A stretch of 64,000 nt of DNA from Pseudomonas sp. BGr12 (GCF_030272895.1 NZ_JALRNF010000002.1:1-64000), one strand, 5' to 3'; shown: positions 1 through 8,439, numbered from the stretch's first letter. Numbers and translations are program-made. The notes: generated from the sequence alone by a model not told the origin.

Positions 1-176
1 CGCAGGCTTCGCCAGCTCCTACGGTCGGCAGGCGATTGCCGGGTATCTGTGGGAGCTGCCGCCAGGCTGCGATCGGCTGCGCAGCAGACGCAACCCGGAC
101 ACCTCGGAGTATCAGGGATACAGTGGGCGCAGGTTTTACGACCGCTTCGCGGTCGATCGCAGCCTGGCGGCAGCGG
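1..176. repeat. REP-type half-palindromes at window edge
   Basis: No gene is supported here. The stretch opens with a REP-like arm (CGCAGGCTTCGCCAGCTCCTAC, read in part) at the extreme left edge. It then holds the motif GCTGCCGCCAGGCTGCGATC near 56-75 and its inverted counterpart GATCGCAGCCTGGCGGCAGC near 155-174. These two pair as a long stem around the intervening sequence. The same motif recurs at 19114-19140, so it is a dispersed family. The element lies immediately downstream of the minus-strand methyltransferase gene, a usual place for Pseudomonas REPs. The left part is cut by the window. Confidence 0.7.
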
Positions 177-878
177 CTACTGGGTCGCCAGCAGTTCGGT
201 GATCCACTGCACCTGGCGGGCCAGGTCCTGCGCCTTGCCCTCGGGCACCGCCTGCCGCGCCCGGGCGAAATGGGCCAGGGTGCGCTGCTTCAGGCGCAGC
301 CTGCGCTGCCACTTGACCAGGAAGGCCGGGCTGCGTGCCTGCATCTGCAGCGGGCCGAAGTACAGCTCCTTGGCGCTGTACTGCACCGGCCCGCTGCGCT
401 CGGCGACGATGATTTCGTAGTCGAAGCGGTTTTCCCGCAGCACCTCCTCGCAGAGGATGCGATAACCATGGTCCATCAGCCACTGGCGCAACGGCTGCTC
501 GCCGCCATTGGGCTGCAGGATCAGGCGCTCCTGTCCGCTCAAGTGCGCCTTGCCGCTGTCGAGGATGTCGCGGATGGTTTCGCCGCCCATGCCGCAGAAG
601 CTGATCGCGGTGATCCCGTCCCCGGGCTCGATCGCCGCCAGGCCATTGGCCAGGCGCACGCTGATCTGCGCTTCCAGGCCCAGCTCGCGCACGGTGCGCT
701 CGGCCGAGCGAAACGGCGTCAACGCCACCTCGCCAGCCACCGCAGCGCTGATCGCGCCACGGCGCATCAAGGCCACCGGCAGGTAGCCGTGATCCGAGCC
801 GATATCGGCCAGTCGCGCCCCGGCCGGCACCTGCGCCGCCACGCGCTCCAGGCGCATGGACAATGTCTGTTCGTTCAA
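177..878 (-). CDS. trmK: tRNA (adenine-N1)-methyltransferase, TrmK family
   Basis: Predicted SAM-dependent methyltransferase of the TrmK/COG2384 family, which in Bacillus makes m1A22 in tRNA. The SAM-binding motif I is visible as DIGSDHGYLPV at about residues 25-35, followed by a GMGGETI loop near residue 85, typical of this family. The C-terminal part is basic and helical, as in TrmK. The start is uncertain. A TTG at 878 gives 233 residues and is preceded by AAGGGG at good spacing; the next ATG is at 857, and a longer frame runs to 911. It is the last gene of a minus-strand run below the Mut7-C and WYL genes. Family assignment is firm; substrate position is by homology only. Confidence 0.82.
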   Translation of the reverse strand: MNEQTLSMRLERVAAQVPAGARLADIGSDHGYLPVALMRRGAISAAVAGEVALTPFRSAERTVRELGLEAQISVRLANGLAAIEPGDGITAISFCGMGGETIRDILDSGKAHLSGQERLILQPNGGEQPLRQWLMDHGYRILCEEVLRENRFDYEIIVAERSGPVQYSAKELYFGPLQMQARSPAFLVKWQRRLRLKQRTLAHFARARQAVPEGKAQDLARQVQWITELLATQ

Positions 879-989
879 CTGCAGCCCCTTTTCACCTGCA
901 ACCTCCGGCACCGCTGGCCGGACAGGGCGCGATTCTGTCGGGCAATGCCGGGTATTTCAACTTTATGCGACCAGAGTCAGGGCGCCCGG

Positions 990-1730
990 TTAGGTATCCA
1001 GCAGCGGAGCCAGCAGCGCACACATGCCGCGCCAGTGCGAACCCTCCCAGTAAATCCGTTTGCAGGCATCGCAGCGCAGGAAGCGCGAGTAGAGGGCGGC
1101 CACCCGTGGCGGCACCTGTGGCCGGGCCAGCTCCGGGCTGATTTCGTGCAGCGCCTGGTTGCAATGCAGGCACAGGCTGAAGGGGCGGGCGCTACGTGCC
1201 AGGTCGAGGCGCTCGAACACTTCGCGCAGTTGCAGGGAGGGTTTGAGGGCATGCACGTAGCAGCCGTGGCTGATGATCCGCCGCTTGAGCAGTTCGCGAT
1301 CGCGGGTCAGCACGATGCGGCCATCCCGCGCAGCGATCTCGGCGATCTGGCTATCCTCGAAGGCATTGTCGTAGAGGGTGTCGAAGCCGCTCATGCGCAG
1401 CAGGCTGGCCAGCCCGCCCAGGTGCGCGTCGGCGATGAAGCGCAGCACCCGTAGCGGGTGCAGGCGCACCTTCAGCAGCGGGCTGATGTCCAGCGCGTCG
1501 AACTTGGGGTACACCGCCAGGCGGTCACCGTCGAAGATCAACTGCTCGAAGCCCACCGACTCGTCGTTGAGCAGCACCAACTCGACCTCGGTGTGCGGTA
1601 CCCCGAGCGCCTCGATCATGTGCTTGACCGTGGCCCCTTGCGCGCACGCGCAGGTGAAGGACTGGCGCCGCCGTTCGACCGGCAGGAAATCGTTGAGCTC
1701 CTCGTAGAAGCGGAAGGTTGCACGGGTCAT
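990..1730 (-). CDS. Mut7-C RNase domain protein with N-terminal ubiquitin-like domain
   Basis: The protein of about 246 residues combines an N-terminal beta-grasp, ubiquitin-like region (about 1-85) with a C-terminal Mut7-C region. The C-terminal part begins at RFIADAHLGGLASLLRMSGF near residue 98 and contains the PIN-like acidic residues (DAHLGG, TLYDN, LTRDREL). It ends with a zinc-ribbon of four cysteines (CLHC near 190 and CDACKRIYWEGSHW near 220). This matches the Mut7-C_ub plus Mut7-C (DUF82) architecture, inferred to be an RNase. The chosen ATG is at 1730; an in-frame TTG lies six bases upstream. It sits 39 bases downstream of the WYL gene on the same strand. The substrate is unknown. 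Confidence 0.8.
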   Translation of the reverse strand: MTRATFRFYEELNDFLPVERRRQSFTCACAQGATVKHMIEALGVPHTEVELVLLNDESVGFEQLIFDGDRLAVYPKFDALDISPLLKVRLHPLRVLRFIADAHLGGLASLLRMSGFDTLYDNAFEDSQIAEIAARDGRIVLTRDRELLKRRIISHGCYVHALKPSLQLREVFERLDLARSARPFSLCLHCNQALHEISPELARPQVPPRVAALYSRFLRCDACKRIYWEGSHWRGMCALLAPLLDT

Positions 1731-1769
1731 GTCCAACAGTATGGCAGGGCTGCAGGAGGCGTGCGTCCA

Positions 1770-2861
1770 TCACCCCTCGCGATGGTAGAGCGCTAGCGCC
1801 GCATCCAGGGTTTCTCGCACATGGGCACGTAGTCGAGCAGGCGCCAGGACCTCGATATCTGCGGCATTGCTGAGCAAGAACAGACGCAACCCCTGGGTGT
1901 CTTCCAGCCGGCAGGCCAATACCCATCCATAGCGGTCTTGCGTCAGTACCTGATTGTCACACAGCGGGTTCTCCGTGAGCCGGTTGTGCAGGTTGGGGCT
2001 CAAGCGCAGTTGCAGATCGACAGGGCCGTCGCCGTGAATCGTCACCAGGTCGCGCTGTGCTTCGGTTGACGCGGGATCGTAACCGGGCGGCTCGGCAATG
2101 GTTGCCACCGTGGTCCGGACACTGACCACTCGGTGCAGCATGAGCGCGCAGAGGGTGCCCGGTCCGTTGCTGCTGTACTTGCCCCGGGGCGCTCCCGCTT
2201 CAGGCGCTTTGCCGGCTGGCCACTCCTCGCTGTCGACAAAGGCCGACAAGTAGATGTTCGAGTCCTGGTAAGAGAGCGCCAAGGGTTTCAGAAAGTAGGT
2301 GCACTGCACGTCGCCGGCTCCACGTGGCCGATAGACCACCTGCAGGTTCACGTCGTCGCGCATGGCATTCTGAATCGTCTCCAGGTGGTCCGGGTTGTAG
2401 TTCCCTGGATGGAGCACGGTAAAACGAGTCCCCGTGCGGATGCGTCCTTCGGCCAACAGGTTGCGTCTTGCCCCGGCGGCGACCGACCCGGCGGCATATT
2501 CACGCAGCGTCGCCAGCTCCCCCACCTCAACACGAAACCCGAAGCGCTCTGCATGCTGGAACACGGCCGACAGCGTCATCGACTCAGTCGGTGAAAGGAC
2601 CAGGTCTAGGCTTGAGCGGTTGAGCCGCCAATAGCGGGCCCGACGATCCTTTCCGCCTTCCTTGATCTCTGTCACCAGCTTGGGCTCGGTCAGTGCCTGA
2701 AGATCATTGCGGGTTGTTCGGCTGGAGTAGGGGCCGAACCATTTTTCCAACGCTTCGTGAATCTCGTCGGTCGCCATGTTGCGCGCTTCGCGCCGCAGGA
2801 TTTCGCGTATCGCTTTGCGACGTTCCGCACGATCGGGCGCGGTGTACTGGGTGCCAGTCAA
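1770..2861 (-). CDS. WYL-domain transcriptional regulator
   Basis: Predicted ligand-responsive DNA-binding protein of the WYL class. Residues about 5-65 form a winged helix (RAERRKAIREILRREARN through SSRTTRNDLQAL). The middle carries the WYL core (TYFLKPLALSYQDSNIYLSA, with IYL in place of WYL), and the end is a WCX-type extension. No in-frame ATG precedes the HTH except one at 2969 that would overlap the divergent gene. A TTG at 2861 with GAGGA (complement of 2870-2874) eight bases upstream is the best start, giving 363 residues. BrxR and CapW, which control phage-defence operons, are WYL proteins. The divergent four-gene cassette is its likely target. That regulatory link is inference from position. 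Confidence 0.82.
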   Translation of the reverse strand: MTGTQYTAPDRAERRKAIREILRREARNMATDEIHEALEKWFGPYSSRTTRNDLQALTEPKLVTEIKEGGKDRRARYWRLNRSSLDLVLSPTESMTLSAVFQHAERFGFRVEVGELATLREYAAGSVAAGARRNLLAEGRIRTGTRFTVLHPGNYNPDHLETIQNAMRDDVNLQVVYRPRGAGDVQCTYFLKPLALSYQDSNIYLSAFVDSEEWPAGKAPEAGAPRGKYSSNGPGTLCALMLHRVVSVRTTVATIAEPPGYDPASTEAQRDLVTIHGDGPVDLQLRLSPNLHNRLTENPLCDNQVLTQDRYGWVLACRLEDTQGLRLFLLSNAADIEVLAPARLRAHVRETLDAALALYHREG

Positions 2862-2971
2862 AAAAGATGTCCTCAAATGGTGGGTGCGGAAAAAAGGATG
2901 TCGTACCGGCCTGTAGCATTCCTCTGGCTGGCACGCAATTTCGCGGTGAGCGCCAGCCCACAGGAGCATCG

Positions 2972-3847
2972 ATGAAAACCCGACAAGCCCACGCCACTCT
3001 CCCTCACGTCCCTGAGTTTATCGGCTGGCTGGCCACTGAACTTGATTCCAGAACCCTGTTCAAGCATCAGTATGTCGATCGTCGCAGCGGCGCCAAATGG
3101 TCTTGCGAGAGTCTCTATGACGCCTACCGGGGCTACGCCTGGAATCACCCCGGCAACGCCCGCCTGTCGTTCAACCCTGGCGCCAGCGCCGACAGCAATG
3201 CCCATGCACTGGAGGCGTTGCGCCAGGATCTGCAGGCGGCCGGCAGCGACGACGAGCGGGTACTGCAAGGTGCACTTGATGTCATGGCCTGGGGCGGTGT
3301 CAGTGCGCACAACGCCCAGTGGCTCAAGGCCAACAAGGTGGGCCTGGGGCGCATGGTGCAGGATGTGAAAGCTGCGTTGATCAAAAAGGACCCCGATGCT
3401 CCGATCCTTCGCTCCAATACGCTGCGCTTCAACTCCGGGATGACCAAGATCTACTCGCTCGTCTGCCCGGAGTTTGTGATCTACGACAGCCGCGTAGCCG
3501 CAGGTCTTGGCCGGCTGGTGGTGCAGTACTGCAAGGCGAAGGGGCTCACCCGGGTACCTGAAGGCCTGAACTTCCCCTGGGCGGCGGCAAAGGAAGGGGA
3601 GAACAGCACTGATCCGAAGAACCGTAATCCCAGCACCGGCACGCTTCAGTTCAAGCGCCTGCGCTCGGGTTCGCACCATGCGCGCTGGAACATGAACGCC
3701 AGCTGGGTATTGAGCCAGGTAGCCAGCCATGCGCGCTGCGCCGCCAGCCCGTTCCGCACCGGTGTTACCCCGGCACAGACGTTGCGGGCGATCGAGCAGG
3801 CGCTGTTCATGATCGGGTATGACCTGGGCGCTGCCGCGAATGCGTGA
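2972..3847 (+). CDS. Conserved protein of unknown function next to WYL regulator
   Basis: A 291-residue protein not assigned to a named family. ATG at 2972 follows CAGGAG at 2961-2966, so the longer frame upstream is discarded. No signal peptide or membrane segment is visible. The centre has a striking segment, NSGMTKIYSLVCPEFVIYD followed by SRVAAGLGRLV, at about residues 155-185. The pattern of a lysine, P-E-F and Y-D-S-R-V recalls helical helix-hairpin-helix-like domains, but this is only an impression. The C-terminal third is rich in Ser, Asn, Trp and Arg. It opens a plus-strand run that reads away from the WYL gene, with 110 bases between the start codons. Confidence 0.7.
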   Translation: MKTRQAHATLPHVPEFIGWLATELDSRTLFKHQYVDRRSGAKWSCESLYDAYRGYAWNHPGNARLSFNPGASADSNAHALEALRQDLQAAGSDDERVLQGALDVMAWGGVSAHNAQWLKANKVGLGRMVQDVKAALIKKDPDAPILRSNTLRFNSGMTKIYSLVCPEFVIYDSRVAAGLGRLVVQYCKAKGLTRVPEGLNFPWAAAKEGENSTDPKNRNPSTGTLQFKRLRSGSHHARWNMNASWVLSQVASHARCAASPFRTGVTPAQTLRAIEQALFMIGYDLGAAANA

Positions 3848-3884
3848 TGAACGATTCAACCGAACTTGATTGCAGAGGTGCCCG

Positions 3885-4253
3885 ATGACTCAGTTGACCC
3901 CGTTGCAGTGCTTGATCCTGAACCTGGCAGAGGGTGGTATTGCGGGTACGGCGCTGCGCGCGTCGGTGATGCGCGCCCATCCGGGACTCACCGACAGCGA
4001 ATACCTGTCTGCGCTGCTCCTGCTTCAGAATCAGCAGCGCCTGATTGGCGCAGATACGGCCGGATTGTGGATTTTTTTCTCGATTTGCGCGGATGATAGC
4101 GAGGCCGATGCGCCCGAATACAGTCCGCAGTTTGCCGAACGGATCATTGCGGCCGATGCCGGGGAATGGACCGAGGTGTGCCCGGATGAGTTGATTGCCG
4201 AGCTGGATGCGATGCTGGCGCAGGCGCGTGCGCGACAGAAGCCTGGGGCGTGA
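3885..4253 (+). CDS. Small acidic hypothetical protein
   Basis: A 122-residue protein with no recognised family. ATG at 3885 is preceded by AGAGGTG, and the gene begins 37 bases after the previous stop. The first half (about 1-60) looks like a helical winged-helix-like domain (TPLQCLILNLAEGGIAG, then a leucine-rich helix LSALLLLQNQQRLIG). The second half is acidic with DDSEADAPEYSP, and the tail is basic. It has no signal peptide. Its position between the unknown gene and the adenosine-specific-kinase gene suggests co-transcription. Function cannot be stated. Confidence 0.65.
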   Translation: MTQLTPLQCLILNLAEGGIAGTALRASVMRAHPGLTDSEYLSALLLLQNQQRLIGADTAGLWIFFSICADDSEADAPEYSPQFAERIIAADAGEWTEVCPDELIAELDAMLAQARARQKPGA

Positions 4254-4305
4254 GCCGGACTGAAGTCAGACCCCGGCAGCCCTTTTGTGAGTGGAGGTGT
4301 TCGAA

Positions 4306-4791
4306 ATGCAACTCATGACGTTGAAAATCGACAATCCGCAGCTGACCAACTTCATCCTGGGCCAGACGCATTTCATCAAGTCCGTCGAAGACCTCCACGA
4401 AGCGTTGGTCAACGCCGTGCCAGGTATCCGCTTCGGTGTGGCCTTTTGCGAGGCCTCTGGCCAATGCCTGGTGCGCTGGTCTGGCACCGATGAGGCGATG
4501 ATCGAGCTGGCACGGACGAACGCGAGTGCCATCGGCGCAGGCCATAGCTTCGTCATTTTCCTCGGCGAGGGGTTTTATCCGCTGAACGTGCTCAATGCCA
4601 TCAAGATGGTTCCGGAGGTCTGCCGCATTTTCTGTGCGACCGCCAATCCGACCGAGGTGATTCTTGCCGAGACGGACCAAGGGCGGGCGATCCTCGGCGT
4701 GGTGGATGGCTTCAGTCCCAAGGGTATTGAAGATGACGACGATATCCAGGGGCGCAAGAATCTGTTGCGCCAGATTGGCTACAAATTGTGA
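4306..4791 (+). CDS. Adenosine-specific kinase family protein (COG1839)
   Basis: 161-residue soluble protein strongly resembling the COG1839 family, whose archaeal members are annotated as adenosine-specific kinases. Diagnostic stretches are GQTHFIKSVEDLHEALVN, VAFCEASGQCLVRWSG, GAGHSFVIFL, LNAIKMVPEVCRIFCATANP and GVVDGFSPKGIED. Length is normal for the family. ATG at 4306 has a near-perfect GGAGGTG at 4293-4299. The stop overlaps the next gene, so translation is probably coupled to the RibD-like deaminase. The family is best known from archaea and a scatter of bacteria, so its presence in a Pseudomonas cassette is unusual. Kinase activity is by family name only and has not been broadly tested. 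Confidence 0.85.
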   Translation: MQLMTLKIDNPQLTNFILGQTHFIKSVEDLHEALVNAVPGIRFGVAFCEASGQCLVRWSGTDEAMIELARTNASAIGAGHSFVIFLGEGFYPLNVLNAIKMVPEVCRIFCATANPTEVILAETDQGRAILGVVDGFSPKGIEDDDDIQGRKNLLRQIGYKL

Positions 4792-5264
4792 ACATGTCGT
4801 ACTCCGGCGCGCCCACGTCCTTCAGCGATCACGACAGACTCATGATGGGCAGGGCGCTGGAGCAGGGTCGATGCGCGCTTCCCGGTTGTCTGCCCAATCC
4901 ACCTGTCGGTTGCGTGATCGTGCATGAGGGTGTCGTGGTCGCCAGTGGTTTCACCCAGGCACCAGGCCGGCACCACGCCGAAGCAATGGCGCTGTCGCAG
5001 CTGGAGCCGGGGCTCGATGACCTGACGGCGTACGTCACGCTCGAGCCCTGTTCATTCACTGGGCGAACGCCTTCATGTGCCCGGGCATTGGTGAGATCGG
5101 GCATTGCACGGGTGCATGTGGCGATGCTCGATCCCGACCCCCGCAACGCCGGGGCGGGGATCGAGATCCTTCGCCAGGCAGGTATTGAAGTTACGGTCGG
5201 TTTGCTCGAACACCAGGCTCGTCAGGACATGGGGCCTTATCTTCATCGTCAAGACGGGGATTGA
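4788..5264 (+). CDS. RibD-like cytidine/deoxycytidylate-type deaminase
   Basis: 158-residue zinc deaminase matching only the N-terminal domain of bifunctional RibD. The zinc site is complete: HAEAMAL supplies His and the catalytic Glu, and PCSFTGRTPSC supplies the two Cys. NPPVGCVIV is the substrate-loop motif of the RibD deaminase. No reductase domain follows, so this is a stand-alone deaminase. GTG at 4788 overlaps the upstream stop by four bases; an ATG at 4794 is the alternative. No clear ribosome site is seen, consistent with coupling to the kinase-like gene. Riboflavin synthesis is possible, but the neighbourhood suggests a role in modifying a nucleobase or nucleoside. Confidence 0.83.
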   Translation: MNMSYSGAPTSFSDHDRLMMGRALEQGRCALPGCLPNPPVGCVIVHEGVVVASGFTQAPGRHHAEAMALSQLEPGLDDLTAYVTLEPCSFTGRTPSCARALVRSGIARVHVAMLDPDPRNAGAGIEILRQAGIEVTVGLLEHQARQDMGPYLHRQDGD

Positions 5265-5269
5265 TTCAG

Positions 5270-5341
5270 GGGCTATCGCAGGCTTCGCCTGCTCCCACAG
5301 AAGCGGGACCACTGTGGGAGCCGGCAGAGCCGGCGATGGCG
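5270..5341. repeat. REP/BIME pair between deaminase and lipoprotein genes
   Basis: Two facing arms, GGCTATCGCAGGCTTCGCCTG then CTCCCACAG at 5271-5300, and CTGTGGGAGCCGGCAGAGCC then GGCGATGG at 5312-5340, form an imperfect inverted pair. This sub-type differs from the GCGGGCTTGCCCCGCG copies elsewhere in the window. It lies just after the deaminase stop and may act as a transcript end. The remaining bases up to 5438 contain no gene. Confidence 0.7.
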
Positions 5342-5438
5342 GCCATGACCACCCATCGGCCAGATCCCATGCCGGGTGCAGGCCACTAGACTTCATGGGG
5401 GGGACGAAATCAACGCACCTCAACTCAGGAGATCTGTG

Positions 5439-5882
5439 ATGAACAGAACACCTTGGCTGGCGTTGGTAGTGGCGGTCGGGGCAATTTCCGGTTGCGCAAG
5501 CAAAACCGAGATTGTCGATGTCCCCCTCGATGCTACCCCGCAGAACGCAGAGCATATCGCCCGGGCCACCCTCAGCCCGGTGGGCAACCAGACCGCCATC
5601 CAGCTCACCGTCGGTGGCGTCCCGCACGACCTGGCTGTCCCCAGTCGGTTGGTCACGGCGATCTACGCAGGTTCTTGCGACCATTTGGGCGCCCAACCGG
5701 CCTACCAGACCCGTCAGGCCAACAGCGTCGATTACCCCTCGATGGCCCCGCGCACCCGGTTCTGGGCCCAGGCGCCGGTGACGCTGGGCGAACTGAGCAA
5801 GGGTGACTATGCCTTGCTGGTCAGCACCAGCCCGGCCGACGGCAGCCGTCCGCTGTTCTGCGGCAAGATCAGCGCGGGCTGA
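5439..5882 (+). CDS. Small periplasmic lipoprotein, unknown function
   Basis: 147-residue predicted lipoprotein. The N-terminus has Arg, a hydrophobic core and the lipobox ISGC at about residues 16-19 followed by ASKT; Ala at +2 is consistent with outer-membrane sorting. The ATG at 5439 follows AGGAG at 5427-5431, which fits better than the longer frame beginning at 5376. The mature part has a beta-rich look and two further cysteines (GSCDHLG and FCGK) that may form a disulfide. The family was not recognised. It is followed convergently by a diguanylate cyclase gene. Confidence 0.75.
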   Translation: MNRTPWLALVVAVGAISGCASKTEIVDVPLDATPQNAEHIARATLSPVGNQTAIQLTVGGVPHDLAVPSRLVTAIYAGSCDHLGAQPAYQTRQANSVDYPSMAPRTRFWAQAPVTLGELSKGDYALLVSTSPADGSRPLFCGKISAG

Positions 5883-5891
5883 TCCTGCCCA

Positions 5892-7070
5892 TCACGGGGT
5901 ACGCAGTGGTGCCTCACTGGCCAGGGTACGGTCGACCAGGCGGATACTGTCGCGTCCCCCGCGCTTGGATGCATAGAGCGCCGCATCGCCTTGCTCGATC
6001 AAGGCCGCCAGGCTTGCTGGCGGCTGGTCGAACAGGGTGGCGCCGATGCTCAGGGTCACCGCTTCCGGCGTTGTGAATGCCTGGGCGGCGGCGTGCTGGA
6101 ACTGCTCGCGCAGGGCACTGCCCAGCGAATTGATGTGCTCGCTGGAGGTATTGCTCAGCAGGATGACGAACTCGTCACCCCCAAGCCTTGCTGCCAGCGC
6201 GCCTTCGGGCAGGTGCGAACGAATCATCTCGCTCAGGGCGATAAGCAGTCGGTCACCGGCCAGGTGTCCGTGCAGGTCGTTGACGCCCTTGAACTTGTCG
6301 ATATCGATCAGCAGCAAGGCGCCGGGCCGGGCAGGGGAGACTTCTTCCAGCAAGCGCGGCGCCCGCACTTCCAGGGCGCGGCGGTTGTACAGGGCGGTCA
6401 GCGGATCGCGGGCGGCCAGGCGGGCGATGCGCTCCTCACGGCGGTGGCGTTCGGTGCCGGTCATCGACAGGGCGATCAGCATGATCGCCATGGTGCCCTC
6501 GACCAGGGAGACCTGGATGATCTGGCCCTGGAAGGCGGCCAGGTCAATCAGCGTGCCCGGCACCAGGGGCACCAGGGACTTGGCCAGGTAGAACAACCCG
6601 TGGGCCAGCAGCACATAACGCAGTTGCACGGCGCCGACGCTCAGCGACTTGCCATGAGGGCGCAGCAGCAGGCTGGCCCTGAGGGTCAGCAGCGCGACCA
6701 GCAGCGAGTTGGCCAGCAACATGACCTTGGACCACCACTGGCCGTCCGGCAACAGCAACAGGGCCAGCCAGCTGGCGAACACCAGGTACCAGGCGCGGGA
6801 CGAACGGGTCTGGGTGAAGCGCGCAACGCCCATCAGGAACAGCCAGTGGGCCAGCACCAGCAGGCCGTTGGCAAACCAGATGCCGATCAGCAGCAGGCCG
6901 CTCATGCGCAGCAGGGCGAGTGTCGAGCCGATGCTGATAGTGGCAAAGCCCGCGCTCCAGTACAGCAGTGAAGATTCGCGGATGCTGCGCCACTCGATCG
7001 CCAGGTACAGCCCGGCGGCGGCAGCCAGGGCGATCGAGAGGGTCAGCATGGTAGGAGGGTCGAGCGCCAT
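5892..7070 (-). CDS. Membrane-anchored GGDEF diguanylate cyclase
   Basis: 392-residue inner-membrane protein. The first ~190 residues form about six hydrophobic segments resembling a 7TM-like sensor, and the GGDEF domain occupies roughly 220-380. The active site ARLGGDEFVIL is intact, and DIDKFKGVNDLHGH gives the metal and GTP residues, so c-di-GMP synthesis is expected. The inhibitory RxxD site five residues upstream is absent (PEGA instead), so product inhibition may be weak. ATG at 7070 is preferred over a TTG nine bases upstream. It lies 70 bases after the MFS gene on the same strand. Confidence 0.9.
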   Translation of the reverse strand: MALDPPTMLTLSIALAAAAGLYLAIEWRSIRESSLLYWSAGFATISIGSTLALLRMSGLLLIGIWFANGLLVLAHWLFLMGVARFTQTRSSRAWYLVFASWLALLLLPDGQWWSKVMLLANSLLVALLTLRASLLLRPHGKSLSVGAVQLRYVLLAHGLFYLAKSLVPLVPGTLIDLAAFQGQIIQVSLVEGTMAIMLIALSMTGTERHRREERIARLAARDPLTALYNRRALEVRAPRLLEEVSPARPGALLLIDIDKFKGVNDLHGHLAGDRLLIALSEMIRSHLPEGALAARLGGDEFVILLSNTSSEHINSLGSALREQFQHAAAQAFTTPEAVTLSIGATLFDQPPASLAALIEQGDAALYASKRGGRDSIRLVDRTLASEAPLRTP

Positions 7071-7140
7071 GGCGAACAAATTTCGTGGGAAAGGTGCCCG
7101 ATTGTAAGCGCTCGCGGCGGATTTTTCCCGAGCCCCTCGT

Positions 7141-8439
7141 TTACTCCTGGCCCTGGCGCAGCCGGGTGCTGATCAGCGCCGCCAGCACCAGCAGCGAAGC
7201 GATCACCCACAGGCCGTTGCGGGTGCTGCCGGTGGTCTGTTCGATCAGGCCCATCACCGAAGGCCCGACGAAGCCACCGAGCAGGCCGCAGGTGGTGACG
7301 AAGGCCAGGCCCGCCGCCAGTGCGCTGCCGCTCAGGCGACTGGAGGGGAAGACGAAGATGATCGACTGCACCACGAACAGCATCAGCGCCGTCAGCGAGA
7401 AGCCGATCAGGCCGATGAACGAGTTGGACAGCGAGGCCAGCAGCAACCCGGCGGCCATGGTCAGCAAGCCGCAGAACAGCAGGGTGCGACAGCGGCCCGG
7501 GGTGGTCGCCAGGCGCGGCAGGGTCGCGGCGCCGAGGGCAGCGGCGATCCATGGCACCGAGGTCAGCAGGCCGATCTGGAACGGTGACAGCGCGCCGTAG
7601 GTGCCGATGATGCCGGGCAGGAAGAAGATCACGGTGTAGATGGTGATCTGGTGCACGAAGTACACCGCGATCGCCAGCCAGATCTGCTTGTCGCGGAACA
7701 TCTGCCCCAGCCGGCTCTGTTGCGGCGCTGCGGCGCGTTCGGCATTCAGCCGGCATTCGATGTCGCGGACCTGGTCAGGCGACAGCCACGGCGCGGAGGC
7801 GGGACCGTCCGGCAGCTTCTTCCACACCACATAGGCCAGGGCCACCGCCGGCAGGCCTTCGATGACGAACAGCAACTGCCAGCCATGCCAGCCGAGCACG
7901 CCGTCCAGTTCCAGCAGGGCGCCGCCCAGCGGGCCGCTGAGGATATTGGCCAGGCACACGCCGAGCAGGAAGTAGCCGGTGGCACGGGCGCGCTGCTCGC
8001 GGTCGAACCAGTAGGTCAGGTAGAGCATCACGCCGGGGAACAGGCCGGCCTCGGCTACCCCGAGCAGCAGGCGCATGATGTAGAACGAGGTCTCGCCCTG
8101 GACGAAGGCCATGCCCGCCGAGAGCAGGCCCCAGGTGATCATGATGCGGGTGATCCAGAAGCGTGCGCCGACCCGGTGCATGATCAGGTTGCTCGGCACT
8201 TCGGCCAGCGAATAGGTGAGGAAGAACAGCCCGGCGCCCAGGCCGTAGGCCGCCGCCGACAGGCCCAGGTCGATGCCCATGCTGGCCTTGGCCAGGGCGA
8301 TGTTGGTGCGGTCCAGGAAACTCATCACATAGACCACGATGAGCAGCGGCATCAGCTTGCGCAGCAGCAGGCCGTTGAGGCGTTGCTCGCCAGTGACGGC
8401 GGGCGCGGCGCTGGCCGTTGCGGTGTTGAGGATTGTCAT
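7141..8439 (-). CDS. MFS transporter, anion:cation symporter (ACS) family
   Basis: 432-residue, 12-segment MFS permease. The N-terminal segment VVYVMSFLDRTNIALAKASM is characteristic of the ACS family that carries sugar acids such as glucarate, galactonate and tartrate. The TM2-3 and TM4 regions (GLLSAGMAFVQGE, LLLGVAEAGLFPGVMLY) agree. ATG at 8439 is chosen; AAACAACA lies directly before it with GGGG just upstream, a likely Crc/Hfq target. It is 64 bases downstream of the fuconate dehydratase gene and is likely its co-transcribed importer. Substrate is inferred to be L-fuconate or a related aldonate such as D-arabinonate. Confidence 0.88.
   Translation of the reverse strand: MTILNTATASAAPAVTGEQRLNGLLLRKLMPLLIVVYVMSFLDRTNIALAKASMGIDLGLSAAAYGLGAGLFFLTYSLAEVPSNLIMHRVGARFWITRIMITWGLLSAGMAFVQGETSFYIMRLLLGVAEAGLFPGVMLYLTYWFDREQRARATGYFLLGVCLANILSGPLGGALLELDGVLGWHGWQLLFVIEGLPAVALAYVVWKKLPDGPASAPWLSPDQVRDIECRLNAERAAAPQQSRLGQMFRDKQIWLAIAVYFVHQITIYTVIFFLPGIIGTYGALSPFQIGLLTSVPWIAAALGAATLPRLATTPGRCRTLLFCGLLTMAAGLLLASLSNSFIGLIGFSLTALMLFVVQSIIFVFPSSRLSGSALAAGLAFVTTCGLLGGFVGPSVMGLIEQTTGSTRNGLWVIASLLVLAALISTRLRQGQE

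Noticed and set aside
36..1454. A 472-codon plus-strand frame over trmK and the Mut7-C gene
   Set aside because: Composition is typical of antisense frames (His, Gln, Arg, Ala rich), with no ribosome site or family.
2693..2971. N-terminal extension of the unknown cassette protein upstream of 2972
   Set aside because: It overlaps the WYL gene in antisense, lacks a ribosome site, and CAGGAG stands before the ATG at 2972.
5439..5882. The lipoprotein as part of the WYL cassette
   Set aside because: A REP pair and about 170 bases without a gene separate them, so it is probably an independent transcript.
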